Positions 34,013 through 47,300 are shown, counted from the stretch's first letter. The stretch: 64,000 bases of DNA from Enoplosus armatus (GCF_043641665.1 NC_092198.1:17482501-17546500), one strand, 5' to 3'. The notes: generated by a model from the letters alone, not told the origin. Numbers and translations are program-made.

Positions 34013-36542
34013 GTTCACGCGCAACCATCGAGGTTTATGGCACCCCTGATCTTCTGAGTGACAGAGAGAGAAACTCAAAGTTACATAACCACCTCTGCTG
34101 GTGGGAATTCTACTGTGTTAAAGTTGAGACCCTCTGATGGCTATCAAACTGACTGATGCCGGGACCAGGGGCCTCAGGGTCGCTGAGTCTTCAGGGGCCT
34201 TCAGGGGCACAAAATATCCCCCAGGCCAGGGCCAACTTGGGTCAGTTTACCATGTACCAGTCCTACAGACCCAGGGCCCATCAGATAAGATGTCCCAGGA
34301 CATGCCTGAGCAGGGATTCCTCCTGAGCGCTGGGGAACCGGCTCCCTCTGGAATGCTGGGATTTGATTGATCCATCGGAGGATCAGGCTAAACCTGCAGA
34401 GGCTGATCTGGACTCTGGTCCCGCTGCTCTTGTCCTAGTCTCCAGACACACAGGAAAAACTTAAGCTAATATTATGAGAGATTAATTGTTCTGTGTTGTC
34501 AGCACTATCACGCTTAAGAATGCTCTTTGTTTTTGTTCCAGCAATGGAAATTTATGGGACTCTGATAAACGTACAGCGGCATATAAGCACTCTGTTGGCC
34601 ATCTGAAGGGTTGTTGTGTGTTTTCAATGTTGCTTAAATTAGCTTTGTTTTGCGGCTGCACTTCCCAGAGATCAGCGGCCAATCAAACAGCACGCTGATG
34701 TCGAGTTTCTTTTGATGCAGTTTGAAATCTTAATTCACTATCACTGCTCTATCTTAAACATCAGTCTTTCTGCTCATTTCTGTTTGTTCCAAACAATCCA
34801 CTGTTGCTGCACCTGGAAATGTAAAATGCATTATGAGGGCTACAGTGGGACTCATCTTCAGCCCACAAGTGTAAGTTTGTTTGTGTGAGGAAGTCTTTGT
34901 TGAAGTTAGTTATGCCGGTTGACGTAGTAACAGTAGCAACATAAAATACCATCAGGAGCAGCTGTAGGTGTTTTGACCTCAGGAAATCTCCTCTGCAAAA
35001 TCACAATCGAACTTGAACAATTTGCGTTTTCTTACGATAATATAAATATCTCAACTTTGAAAAGTCAATGCACTGTTACCCAACTCCAACTCCGTCCTCA
35101 TACCGTCTTCATACGTATTAACTTCTCCAATTTCCCTGCAGAGGCAGTGAGTACATTTTGTGACTGTGAAGATTAGTTTTCTTAGAAATTAAGTAAAAAT
35201 AAAGTATTCGGTTGGAAATATGCATCTTTTAATTCATATTTGCTGTTGCAATAAACAGAAATTTAAGGAGAAAGGGTTGGTGTGCTACTACCGGTCTGAC
35301 ACAAGACCAGAGGGAGGGCCATTGGAAACACTGCCACTCATCAGTTAACACATCGAGCCAACGTAGACAATTTACAGAATTAATACGATTTAAAAGAACA
35401 ATAAAACTGCTCCATCCTGACATATTCGCTGGATTCCTCTCTGTGCTTTTAAGCAGCCACTGCTTATTATGCACGTCTTCTCTGTGCCAGAAGATTTAAC
35501 CACCAGACTCTGGAAGTTTAAAATAACAAATGTAAACGATTTCATGTGCTGGATATGATTACTGTTACTGTAACGAGCAATAAAGAGAAAATGTCACAGA
35601 TTATTTCTGTAAACGTTAAGTGTCAGCTGCCACAGACTCTTCTCGTGATAGAAGAACACTTGGATGTCTGCACAGTGACAGGACTCATCCTCTGTCTGAA
35701 TGAGTGGGTTCGTGTCTGCTGTCTGGCCTCTCCCTCTCCCGTGAGCCCAACGGTCTGCATAAGAGTATCTTTGTGATAGCGGGATGGTTGGAACAGACTG
35801 ATACTGTGCTGTACCGGAGCTCCTGCAGACCCACTTCTCTCTACCACCAGCTTACTATCTGTCTGTTTTTATGTCTCTTCCTTTCCCCCTCTTTTTCTCT
35901 TCTCCTTCTCTCTGTTTCTATCTTAATGTTCTCCTCTTTTTGTCCCTTTTTCCTCTCTTTGCTGTTTCTTGCCGCAGAGAGAGGACAGAGGGCCTTTAGA
36001 AGCTCCCAGCAAACATGCCTATCAAACTCTCCAACCACAGAATGTGTGTGAAGGCGTGTGTGCTGGAAAAGGTATTTCAGCTCAGCATTGATGTGTGCTT
36101 CACCAGTTGAAATCCCAAGGGAGCACCATGTGCGCGCACATTTTTTCCATCACATTTACTGGAAAATGTATAATTGCTGTAACAAAGTGGATGAATGTAA
36201 ATATTAGTGCTACCAAAAGCAGTGACATCCACCTCCACCCCTCCACAAATTGTCCCCTGCATGTTGGCGTACCCGCAAACGGCTGGAGGCTCTTTCTCTT
36301 TCTTTGTCCAGCACATGCCACGGTTAAAACAAAGGGGCATGAATGTCCAAATAGATCTCTGTCATTTACACCAAGCTTGTGGTTCAACCCCCAAAAAACA
36401 GTTTTTGGGTTCCAGATGCCAAGTCTGCGGCCGAGGCCTGTGACTGACCAGCATCGGGAATTAGCTTCATATTTTCAGAACTGTATCCTGCCTTATGCTC
36501 ATTCTTGAACTTCCTGTCTTTCATAAATAATAAAAGCATGAT
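34013..36542. other. Non-coding; long pyrimidine tract
   Basis: About 120 bases of almost pure pyrimidine (roughly 35854-35977) end in GCCGCAG, a strong splice-acceptor context. A fully open 94-base stretch follows, ending before GTATTT at 36072. It is reported as a weak exon candidate in the findings. Nothing else gene-like is seen. Confidence 0.45.
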
Positions 36543-36802
36543 GAATGATTATTTTCATGAAACTTGTGAAAAACATCCATCACAAGTTCAGAGAGTTCAG
36601 GGTAACATCATCAAACTGCTTGTTTTGTCCAAAATCCTTGACCAAATCCTAAAAACATTAAATTGACACAATAAAAGACAGAATATCAGAACGTTCTTCT
36701 GTTTCAGAGGCTTTAATCAGCACAAATGACTTAAACAATTGCTCAACAATTACTCAGAAGTGTCTGTCAATCGACTAATTGATTAATTGTTTTAGCTGTA
36801 AT
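36543..36802 (+). repeat. R1 dispersed repeat, 5'-truncated
   Basis: It carries TGATTATTTTCATGAAAC, CCATCACAAGTTC, AACTGCTTGTTTTGTCCAAA, AATGACTTAAACAATTGCTC and the end TCGACTAATTGATTAATTG plus TTTTAGCTGTA. The terminal AGGGCTGCAAC is lost. Confidence 0.8.
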
Positions 36803-39800
36803 TGTGATTCTGGATATTTTCTGGCTGACTGGATGAGATCTGAGGAGCACTCATGTTTTGCCATAAAAGAAAACAAAATGAACTAGTAAACCAGGACAGT
36901 CAAAGCTGCTGGGAATCATTCCGGAAGGCACTAAATGCAATGAAGTTTTGTTTTTCAGCACCTCAAAAAACACACAGTTTTGTTAAGTGCACAGCATTCA
37001 GGAACTCCTAGCTGTTGAGGTTTTTCAAAGGCTCCATTTTTAGGCTCCAGCTGGTAGAAATCCTTTAATACTACACATAAGACCTGGTGAAAACCTGTCT
37101 GAGGTGGTTTATTTTCTTTGCCCACCAGTTAAGCCCGAAACGCCTGTAGACATAAAGTCATTCTTTGTGTGTAAAGATTAGCATACTTGCATAAGACAGC
37201 ATTTTTTTCAATGGGGGGTTATTTTAAGTCAAAGGAAGTGGTATTGTTTCTTTTTTTAAAAGCACCGAACACAGATGCTCGTGATATTTCAAGAAAGCCT
37301 CACACTAACCTGAAACAGCCCCGTCCTGTTTGATGAAACTGTGCAGCATGAGATGTGAATTCCAGATCGACAGTGTCTCACCACAAATTAACTTCACCTT
37401 GGGTTTTATACCGTGGCTGCAAGCAGTTTGTCTGTTTGTCTGAATACCCAAAATATTAACAAATGTCACTTATTCTAAACAGAGTCAGGCCCCAAATGGG
37501 CAGAAACATATGAAGACACATGTCTATTTGACTCTTGCAAAGAAATAATAGAATCAATCATCAGCAAACAAAAACAAAAATGTCTGCTTGTTTTTGTCTG
37601 GTAGAGCTAGTGAACAACTTAAGCCATTGTTAAAGGGTAACTGGGCAAAAATGGCAAATCAGTGTTTTAGTTAGCGCCCCCCTTATTGATGTAGGCAGGT
37701 AAGGCAACATGCATTTTACATAAACATTCTCACGTTCCTCTTCATCTCATTATAAGGCTTTTCAACCCGCCGCTGTTCTCCAGCAGGGACACCACTAAAG
37801 CTATAACAAACATTTACATAATGATGGCCTATGTCTGAATTACAAAAAGCCACATTACTTCAACGTATGTCACATATTTTATGTCTGAAAAGAGAGACAC
37901 ATTTTGCCTGGTCCTTGTTTTGAGCTGCCGTTTACTTCACACATAAAACAAGGCAGAGGACTGAGGGAGCGTGATCTGCTGTGTCTCCAAGTTCAGAGAC
38001 AGACAAAGTGCCAAAAACACTGAAGTCGCCAAAATACTTGCTCCATGTCATCATAATCACTAATATCCAGTCATTTGCTGGATGGTAGAGCATTACTTTT
38101 AACAGACGCTGATATAATTTAAGAGCAAATCCCTTCACAGTGTCCAACAGGGGAACGGGAAACTCGTCATGCATTGCTAGCAATTACTTTGAAGATTTTC
38201 CACGTTAATGCAAATGATACAGAATAGGACTGGATAGTGAAATATGAATACAGAGACCTTTTAGATAAAACCTACAGGATGTCTTTGTGGATGGCTGCAG
38301 AAGGAGAATACATATGTTTTCTCCAGCACCTGGAAACTCTACAGTAAAAAATTGAATCTAGAAATCAAACGTGCGCGTAAGAGAAGACAGAGCTCGGCAT
38401 TCTCCTCAGGCCAAACATCCGTCTTTGCCAATGACGTCTGGCCCTCGTGCATCAACAGCAGCTTTGTGCAGTAAAGCTGGCCCTTTGATTTGGACTATTT
38501 CATGTGCAGCAGGTAGGTCTTCCAGAGGACGTCAGCTTCGGGTATGACGCGTGGTGCTGTAGGACCTCCTGAGCTGTCCGTGAAAGGTCAAAGTGCCTGT
38601 GAACACGCTGAGCAATCGTCAAACAGCATCAGCTGAGGCCAAGTCTCAGAGGGGGTCAGATAACTTAGGGAGGAGGGCGGAGAGTCTTCTGTTAGATGTG
38701 TGCAAAAGCCAAGTGAGCCTTCCCAAGTCTGACATGTCGCAGGCCTCCGTCCTGGCCGCCGAGTTGCTACGACCCAAACTTAGTACAGCTGACTTTAGCC
38801 TTCAGTCAAAGACCTCTCAGCCTCTTTTCCCTGTGAAATCACCAGCTAAGTGCTACCAGACGTTAATGAGTGTTGAACAATACGGGTTATGGCCTCTTAC
38901 ATGATGTAATCTCACGCTGTATTAACCAAGTAACACATGGGAGACTGCTGAGTGCGTGTCATTTTAGTTGGCATTGACGAATCGCAGCATTATCTACAAC
39001 AGCTACATCACATGGAAGACAATCACAACATTGACTAATGGGATAATTGTATTCATAGCCTCGCTCCTGTGTGTGAAGCACTATAACACTGGAAGTGTCA
39101 TCATAGCTAAGCTAAGCCCGTGTGCGTGGGAGAAAGAGTGAGGCAGGAAGCCATAACAAAATGTTTGTGCGCGTGCACTGATTGGTCTACGAGTATAAGG
39201 TTCCTCCGTGTGGGCCAAGGTGTTAATGGGCTGGTGACCAGTGACGGCGGGTCACCTTCATGCTCACGGTCAGCTGTTGACGTTTTTACATTTCAACCAG
39301 AGTTAAGACAGAAACGCAGAAGCAGCCACTGTTTAAGAGAGACCATTCCACGGAAGTGACTGTAAATGAAGTGACTTGCAACCCCTCGTCACTTGTTGCT
39401 TACCAGTTAAATCCAGTTTTTTGCAAGAAAAGCAAAGTGGAAAGTTTGCATAGCAGACACACAACGCCGTATCATCTGGCAAAGTCCAGCGTTGGCCAGT
39501 GAACGTCATACTTCTGCTGTTTACCTGACGATTGTTGTCACGGAGGATAAAATTATTTTTCATGGTCATTTACACTTGGAACAACATGCCTCCACCAATG
39601 CAGCCCCTTTTGTTTTATTAATGCAGAGCTGGTTTTTGTCTGAACATCAGGTATCATTGTTAGATGCTGCTGCTACATCACAATATTTTCAAGTTTGGCC
39701 ATTTTTATGCCAAAATATGGTCAGAAACCCTCATCAGTCTGATCCAGTTGTGTTGTAGTTAGTGAAGTTTGTTCAATGTTTTCAGCCAAAGTGAAGAGAT

Positions 39801-40487
39801 CCATTTCATTTCATTTGAGTCGGGTCGGAGCAGACGATCACATCCTTGTGGCGTGGCACCGACCCAGTCCTTCACATCCTCTGCCTGCGTTCGGCGTGAA
39901 CAGCATATGAATTCGATTCTGTACTTGTGAGGCTTTCTGTCTTCGGAGTCTGTTTGAGCGGCACCGTTACTGTGGTTCATATCGCTCGGTTGTATTCACC
40001 TGGGCACTTGCACATGCACACCAAAGCCCTTAAACACACCTCTGTCTCCATCCTCAACTGGGGCCAATGTGAAGTCCGGATCACCGGGTCTGTAAGTCCG
40101 GTTCTGTAGCCTAAAAAGTAGAGCAAGGTACAAACACCACTGGGTCAAAGCTCACACCCAGTGGTATCCGTTATCTGCCAAAAAATCAGCTGCAAATATT
40201 TGCGTGTCTTATTATCGCAGCAGACGAAGCAGCGAATGATTGCAGCGTCTATGCCTCCTGAATGCTACAACACCCTCTCTGCTCCACACAGACACACTCA
40301 GTGAGTCCTTCATTCGCTCGCTCACACCCTGCAACTGTTTGGCAAGCGGCCCTCTGCCCGCTGACAACCACAGGCCTGTCTCACAGCTCTCCCCAGCAGC
40401 CCTCTCCTCCTCCTCCTTCCAAATGTGTTGACTTTACCCACTTCGTTTGGGAAAGAGGAAAAGAGAGCAGTGGGCCAGGGGGCCTCC
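36803..40487. other. Non-coding, no gene seen
   Basis: Several small frames up to 103 codons, none recognisable. CATAGCTAAGCTAAGCCC at 39103 resembles a scrap of R2 but is too short to call. Confidence 0.5.
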
Positions 40488-40514
40488 AGAGAGAGAGAGA
40501 GAGAGAGAGAGAGA
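40488..40514. repeat. (AG)13 microsatellite
   Basis: An uninterrupted 27-base AG tract. It produces the Arg-Glu and Ser-Leu runs in overlapping frames here, which are therefore not evidence of coding. Confidence 0.95.
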
Positions 40515-40760
40515 CACGACCCAGCCAAAGGCCTCAGAGAGGCAGCCTGAAGGCCGGCTTCTGTTCCCTGAACCCTCACCCTGACAGGAGGGGTACTGAG
40601 GGACAGTGGACAGACGAGAAGAGATGGAATTTAATGGAAAAATGTTCATTTAACTTTCCAAACACTGTTACTTTAACAGAGGAGCCTTTTCATCTACTTT
40701 TCTAACATCTTAACATCAGTGAAGTTGTAATTTATCTTAACCTGCATCCATTCATTTTTC

Positions 40761-40960
40761 TGGCCACGTCTGGGCAGTGCAACAAGCTGTAAACACAACT
40801 TAGACTTATTATCACCTTATAAAGTCGATATGGCAAACGTGTCAGCAACCAGTTGTGTCCGAGTGATAAATGAAATGTAAGTCCAATATTCACTCTCCTT
40901 TTAGCTCCGTTTGGTCTCCACCAACTCCTGAAGAAAACGGTAGCTAACGGGTTATCAAAT
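40761..40960 (-). repeat. R3 dispersed repeat, internally deleted
   Basis: TGGCCACGTCTGGGCAGTGC, GTAAACACAACTTAGACTTA and TCACCTTATAAAGTCGATA match the reverse complement of the 17233 copy's distal part. GTAAGTCCAATATTCACTC and TTTTAGCTCCGTTTGGTCTC then match its proximal part, with the middle lost. Confidence 0.75.
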
Positions 40961-41794
40961 ATGTTGTTTTACCTTGAAATATGGCCCCATGTCCCTCTGG
41001 ATTTTCACTCACCATTGTCTTTTCAGTTGCTGGTCAATCGGGCAGCGGTGAAATGATAACGAGTTGTCAGATTCCCTACGTTTCTATGACTTGCAACCTG
41101 GAACACAGCAGTACGACTTTGATCCTTTTCATAACCCGTGATAACGTCAGAGGAAAATGGCTGCCGGGTGAATATGGTGAATTGAGGTGTTCCAACTCCA
41201 TCAGTTAAAGACTGTGTCTGAAGTCACTCCCTTGTTCCCCCATTTACTACAGCCTAATGGACACTAAGGAGCTTACTCTGTGGTGAGCAGTACATTTTGA
41301 TTTCTTCTGAATCATTATGTTGTGTCAGTACTGGCGGCTGTCGTGTCACACAACTGTAATTTCTTTTTGTAAAAAGTACTTTTTTAATTTTATTGTTGGA
41401 TTTCTTTCATAGTCAGTAAATTTCACACTCAGAAGTCAGACCCTCAAATCTAATGGCAGGGGCCAAATAATGTGCACTTGGAAGCAAATAGGAAGTGATC
41501 TGGGATACAGTCATGGTTACCAGTGACTTGCCACTGAGGAAGATGACATTTTCATCATCTTTCATCAGTCTCTTTCCACCCCTGCCCATACCTTGCGCTG
41601 TGGATATGGCGACCCAGCAGATGCACACTGGAGCACAGCACTGACTCCATCAGTTCTCACAACTCCGTGGGTGCTGCATCCTCAACTCGTGTCCGTCTGT
41701 TTAGTTGAGGCGCAGACAGTTTCCCCTCAGGTGATCAAAAAGTGGCAGAAAAAAAGATTGAAATATCTACATCATAGATAACAGTAATTCTATC
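40961..41794. other. Non-coding, no gene seen
   Basis: Short frames only. No recurrent repeat. Confidence 0.5.
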
Positions 41795-42011
41795 TTAAAG
41801 CCACCACGTGTAGGTTTTGAAAATTCCTTACGTTGGAGCCACCAAGTGGTAATATCAAGGATGACACACTGGCAGACAGAAATGGAGGCAGCTACACACA
41901 CGACAGCCAATAATCTACGGCTTTGTTTCTTTCTACAACAAAAAACAACAACATCAGAGTCATTTGAAAGGTGCGTTGACCACATTTCAATTCTACACGC
42001 AGTAACTTTAA
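41795..42011. mobile_element. TTAA-flanked inverted-repeat element, piggyBac-like MITE
   Basis: A 217-bp interval begins and ends with TTAA. The left end reads TTAAAG, CCACCACGTGTAGG, TTTTGAAA. The right end, reverse complemented, reads TTAAAG, TTACTGCGTGTAG, AATTGAAA. These are imperfect terminal inverted repeats of about 27 bases with a shared CGTGTAG core. TTAA targets and small size fit a non-autonomous piggyBac-type element, but I see no transposase and no second copy here. The open frames inside are short and run through both ends. Confidence 0.5.
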
Positions 42012-42910
42012 ATGACAGTTTGTTCAACTTTAATCAACGTTACTTTTTCAGCTTTCCCAGCACTGATCCTTCATTGTGTAGAGTCCAGTGTTTGGGTCCG
42101 TCACGTTTGTTTTTCTGCTCTCTCAGACGCCCCCCCAAAGCTGACCACCCCCAAAGTCTGTTTTCAGAGCTGCACATGTGACATATACACACTAACACAC
42201 ACTGGAGGCCTCTGTTTTTTTGGAGGTGTAAATGGGGAGAGTACAGATGAGTGAAGCGAGTGGTCTTTGGTGTGTCTGTGTGTTGGCTACCAGCTGGCTT
42301 TTCTTGTTGTTATTCGACATCCGTCAGCGGCTTACTGCACTCTGGTGTAAGGTCGCCTCCTCTGTCTTTTATCATGAACGTAAACAGTAATGTGCACGTG
42401 AATACACCCCACACACGTCTTTAACAGAGTTCATACACACATCGCAGTGCTGAGTGTTACGTTGCCATACAAAGCTGTTTGCAATAAATCTGCACAGTTG
42501 TGTGTTACATTTTACGTGGCAGTGAGAGCTGTGGCGTCAACACACAATGAGGTATGCAGTTTTTCCCTTTTTGTTTCTGTTTTTCGAGAAGCCAGAGAAA
42601 AGACAAGGAAGAAGATGGGCCTTTTCTCACTTTTCCCTCCCGGATGTGCAAACGTGAAAAATGACCGTATTATGTGCTTCGTGACGCTTTAACTGCCACG
42701 CTATGGTGTCCTTTGACTGTGTCACTGTGTTGAGGCCGGGGGAGGCTCTTCCTCACAGACTTGGGAAGGCCTTCTGCTGATGACAGCACCCCAGGGAACA
42801 GAGACCAGGATCAGCCAGACGCTCTGTTATCAGCCAGTCTCCGTGGACGAGACTGTCCTCAACCAAACAGGAAATCTGTCAACACTCAGAGAGAAGGAGA
42901 GAGCTGGAGC

Positions 42911-42926
42911 GGGGGGGGGGGGGGGG
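42911..42926. repeat. 16-base G run
   Basis: Uninterrupted poly-G, prone to length error in sequencing. Confidence 0.9.
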
Positions 42927-43064
42927 ATAAAACAGTGAGAGGAGCAAAGACGAGAATCCATCCATTGGTTTGATTTATTCGAGGCATATACATCAAATCA
43001 ATAGATGGATGTTTTGGAAGGGTATTTAGGCATATATGAAAATAGCGTGTGCTTGCAGTGCTAC

Positions 43065-43084
43065 GTGTGTGTGTGTGTGTGTGT
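43065..43084. repeat. (GT)10 microsatellite
   Basis: Ten uninterrupted GT units. Confidence 0.95.
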
Positions 43085-46000
43085 CACAGAGCGCTACAGA
43101 GAGTCACAGGTGTGACAGAGCAGCACTCCTCAGTACAGCACCGCTCTGTCAGAAGCCAAACCCGAAAAACCGCAGCCTCATTAAAAGTTACGTAACAGCT
43201 CAACAGATGCTCACTGTGACAGTCCTTTCACCGAGCTCTGCTGCTTCTCTAACAGACACTGATGGATGTCCCTGGAACGGCCCGATCACACGATCCCCTC
43301 GCGATCGAGCACATGTGGGGAATTCACCTACAACCTGGGGGCGCCCGCTACGTCTCCACGTGTTCTACTCAGCTGCCCTTCATGCGAGCAAATCTGCACT
43401 CTGCAACTTTAAATACGTAGGGATTACAATGTCTTCAGTATATACCTGAAATAATTATCTGATGGCATGCCAAGAGATACCTGATACTGAGCAGCTGAGG
43501 TGTGTCCTGCCCTGCCTGCCACATTGAGGGAAATGAGCCTTTTAAGCATCGAGCAGCAGCTGCAGATACCATCCCAGTCTGCAGCAAAAAACAACACAAA
43601 GTGGCAGGTAAGGAGGGACGATGGGAGCTCACTCGGTAGGTTTGCACACCTGCAGATGTAACCCAGTAATGGTTGATGTGGCCTACACTTTCATTTAAAC
43701 CATGTGTAAATATTGAGGTTTTGGAGACACTACCTGCATTATTTTGTTAAATGAAGACCAAAGCTTTCTGATATCAAAACAGTTTGTACAGCTGTTTTAA
43801 GAAAGTTTTGCAACAACCACGGCTGAGAAGTGAAGGTCAGTGTGGAGGCTGCTGTTCCTCTGATGGCAAGGAAAATCAGACTGTAATGAAGTCAAGAGAA
43901 AACGTCCAATGTCATCCTTGGAAAAAGTAATTTCACTTCAACTAGAAGAGACTTCGCCGCACGAGTATAAGATGAACATGGTTTATTAAGCAGGTTTTGG
44001 CACTGACTCAGACTCCATGGACCTCATGACTGAAGGGTCTTGAGCCTTCTGGTAGGAGTGGGGGTGATGGTATTATGAATGTTAAGAGGAGCAACAAAGG
44101 TCCAAACACATGCAGTGAAGAATGGATGAATGAGATGAGGTGGTCGGAGGAGAGAGCAGAACCAGAGTGAAAGGTCGAGAATGACCCTGCCTCGGTCTCA
44201 TCGTTGAACTTCCAATTCCTCTATTGTGTGACTGTGAGAACTTGTTGTTCACCAAAGTACATATTAAGGCTGTAAAAGAAGTATATTTTGGGGGGTCGGT
44301 CACTTGATTAACAGTTGTCTCAAAAACTCAACTTCCAGCCCCCTTTGAATGCTAAGATCATGATTCATTCTATGACGGCCCTGGATCAGGCTTATCCAGG
44401 ACTCTGAGTGGTTGGTTGCTGCTTGCACATCGCACTTCGTGTCCCCCCAGGCTTCTTCCCCTTTTCCCAAATTGAAACACTCCACTTGGCTCCAAGATAA
44501 CAGCAAGCATTTGTTTGGGAGGACACCAAACCTGCACGTTGTGTCAACCCAATTAATTAGCTCTCCTCGGTAAGGCGTCTCTCAGTTGCCCACTGTGGCA
44601 GTGTGAACGGCCATATGACCAGAGCTGGTGGCATGTGATCCTCTGCACCAAGCACAGGTGGATAATGTTCATTCTTGGAAGGATATAGTTGTGTTTGCCA
44701 GAGCAGGAAAGGTAGATTTGACCACAAGGTCACCAGACGGGCCCTTTTCTCTGAGGGGACCGAATCCAGCTTGAAAAAAGAAATATGCAGAGGACCGGCC
44801 CCCCCTCCCATTTCTGTAGCCCTGGAGCATATCTGGTGGTAAAGGGGGTGGTGACGGGGTATGTGAGGGAGTATCGGACCATAGCTGGCTGAGCAGTCCA
44901 GACAGAGAGGGGCATTGTATGAGTGGACTCACACAAACCCACACCACCCGACACCCTCCTGCTCCCCCCTCGTACTGTACCTCAACGTCTGGCTTCTCTT
45001 CATTACACAAGATAACATTAACTCAATATTAAATAAACTTGGAAACGAGGCCTCGTTTGAAGCGTTTCGCCGTCTTCCTTCTCCCTTTTCCTTCATATTC
45101 AACCGTGTCTTTTCAACAAACCTCCCCGCATCCTGTCTTTAACTTTACCCCTTACATTCTCCTCGTATCCACCTCACTGTGAGTCCGTCTGTATCACTTA
45201 ACTCACTCCATTTACATAAACAGCTGCTTCCCCAGACCACTGACCTGACTGCGTGACACTAAGGTTTAACTGTAACCGATCACTTTAATTGGTTTTGGAA
45301 AGATTTCCTTTCCTGTTTTGGAAAACCTGAGTGGTGAAAGAGCGATCCACAGTTCAGGCAGACTCCTCGGCAAGTTGAAGAAAGCCGAGCACTTTACCTA
45401 TTTGTTCATTTCCATCAGGGAGCCATCACTGAATTTGGACAGTTAAACTCTGATCCTTGGAAATTCAATATTTAGAATTTACGCAGCCCTTTACAACACT
45501 TGGGTTTAGACTGAGAGACTTGCCTGCAGATTTTTATATACAGAAGCTCCACTGCCAGATGATGCAAGATGGCGAACGCAAGCCAGCCACAAAACCGTCT
45601 GGCTGATCCCGACGAGATTACATCACGTTGCCTGGCAATCTGCGGACCAGCTTTTTTAAAATCTCATTGCAAAGCTGTGAGCCATGAGTTTGGCTTTCCA
45701 GGTATTAGTCATTTAATTCAATCAATGTTGAAATTATCAAGTGAACTTGGCCACCGCTGTCTGTTTTCCACAACAGCTGTTGGTTGAAAGTCCACCGTCA
45801 CTTGCGTCCAGAGGTCTGGGTATAAAAACGCAAAACAAAAATTCAATAAAAGATAGCCTCACCAGAAACCACACGCATCTGTGCAGAGTTACAAGGTATT
45901 TTTTTCCTTTCAGTCCAAATGACAAACATTTTCCAACCTGTCAACTGCGCTGAGCTTCTGGCAGATATGATTGAAAGACAAGATAAATAGGCATCAAGAA

Positions 46001-46726
46001 CTATGAGTGACCTTTTCATCCAATCAGTTTGCTCTGTCCTCTCCTCACACATGCGAATACACACATTGTTCTTGTTTTTATTACCTAGTTTGCCAAAAAG
46101 AGCTTTTTGTCAAAGCCACATTTGATCTTGAAAGCAGGAGTCTTGGAGAGAGATGAGGTCTCAGTTGGATATCTGACTTTTTAGTTTGATGCGGGGTAAC
46201 GCAAAGTAAGAGCAATAATTACTGCAGTTGCAAAATCAACATCAAGTGAGAAATTCCCTCAAGAATCCAAGATCAATTTTAGCCCAACATCTGAAATCAC
46301 TCTGTAAATAGGAAACGTTTGAGGGTTTTATTGATTTAATAATCAGCAAAATACATAAAATCTAATTGTGCTCATATAACAACTATGAATGCACCGACTA
46401 TGCATAGAACTTCTGATCCATAATCATCCTTTTTGGGTGTTTCTGTCAAGATGAAACTGTAAACACTGTGGCCTGACCACCATGGCTCAGCCTGGACAGT
46501 CGCCGCTCACATTTCCTCATGAAAAACGAACTGTGAACATCTTCTGTAAACTCTCGAGTAGGTGGGGTGAGAATATGTCAGATTTTCCACAATATTCTCT
46601 TTCTGGGTTTGCACCGGTGTGCCCTCGGACTGTTTCAGGGTGGTTAACGGCTGGACTGAAACAAGCTGCGGGATTCAGTGAGGAGGAATGCTGAGGCCTT
46701 CCCAGCAGTCTCTCTGATGCCGTCCC

Positions 46727-46876
46727 ATTTGCATAAAACAATATTTGAATTACAAATGTGAAATGAAGCACATGAATGATGCATGCTAATTCAGCATAAA
46801 TGGCCTTTTTTTTTTTTTTAACGACGGCTATTAATTTATAACCAGACTTGGCTTTAGGAAGTCGCTTTAATTAATT
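46727..46876. promoter_or_regulatory. Octamer/SOX/homeodomain motif cluster, enhancer-like
   Basis: A perfect POU octamer ATTTGCAT (46727-46734) is followed three bases later by ACAAT, the SOX core (46738-46742). Within 140 bases come ATGCATGCTAATTCAG, CTATTAATTTATAA and TTTAATTAATTCC, all homeodomain-type TAAT motifs. The block is AT-rich, unlike its GC-mixed left flank, and has no repeat signature. The density and order resemble vertebrate developmental enhancers. Function is an inference, because AT-rich DNA yields TAAT motifs easily. Confidence 0.3.
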
Positions 46877-47055
46877 CCATTTAGCAGGAGGTTTATGTAA
46901 CGTGTGGCCACAAGAGGTGGCAAAGAAAAACAACTGCAGGTGTGCACAACGTTTGATTGAAATGTGCAAAATAAAACTTTACTGCTACAAAGTGACGAGA
47001 AAAATATGAGTCCTGAATGCTGCTTCTAGTGCAAATGGTGCAAAAATCTTCACCT

Positions 47056-47300
47056 TAAAGGGTAATTCTGATACTTTTAAACCCTTTTTACAAATTTTGG
47101 TGTCTAAATGAGTAATAGTTACCAAAAGTTTTGGAATTGGTCCAGTAGATCGCCTCCTTGCGGAAAACCTTGCGTCCGTCAAAAGAACGTCGACTAACAG
47201 TGGAGGTCAAAGGGATACTCGTCTTATTATGTTGTATTTTAATTATACCTCGATATTTATGATGTTTAACTGTTCTCCTCATACATTCATGGTGTCTCTC
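47056..47300 (+). repeat. Probable dispersed fish repeat, single copy here
   Basis: It starts AAAGGGTAATTCTGATACTT and contains GGTGTCTAAATGAGTAATAG and TTTTGGAATTGGTCCAGTAG. I recall these as pieces of a widespread percomorph repeat. No second copy in the window supports it, so confidence is limited. Confidence 0.35.

Larger units (their letters stand above)
42012..46700. other. Non-coding; short simple repeats
   Basis: It holds a 16-base G run at 42911-42926 and a (GT)10 tract at 43065-43084. A 25-codon ATG-started stretch at 43533-43607 ends in CAG before GTAAGG and is reported as a weak first-exon candidate. No other gene-like content is seen. Confidence 0.45.

Noticed and set aside
40262..40705. 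147-codon frame with a Arg-Glu run
   Set aside because: The run is the (AG)13 microsatellite, and the rest of the frame has no recognisable feature.
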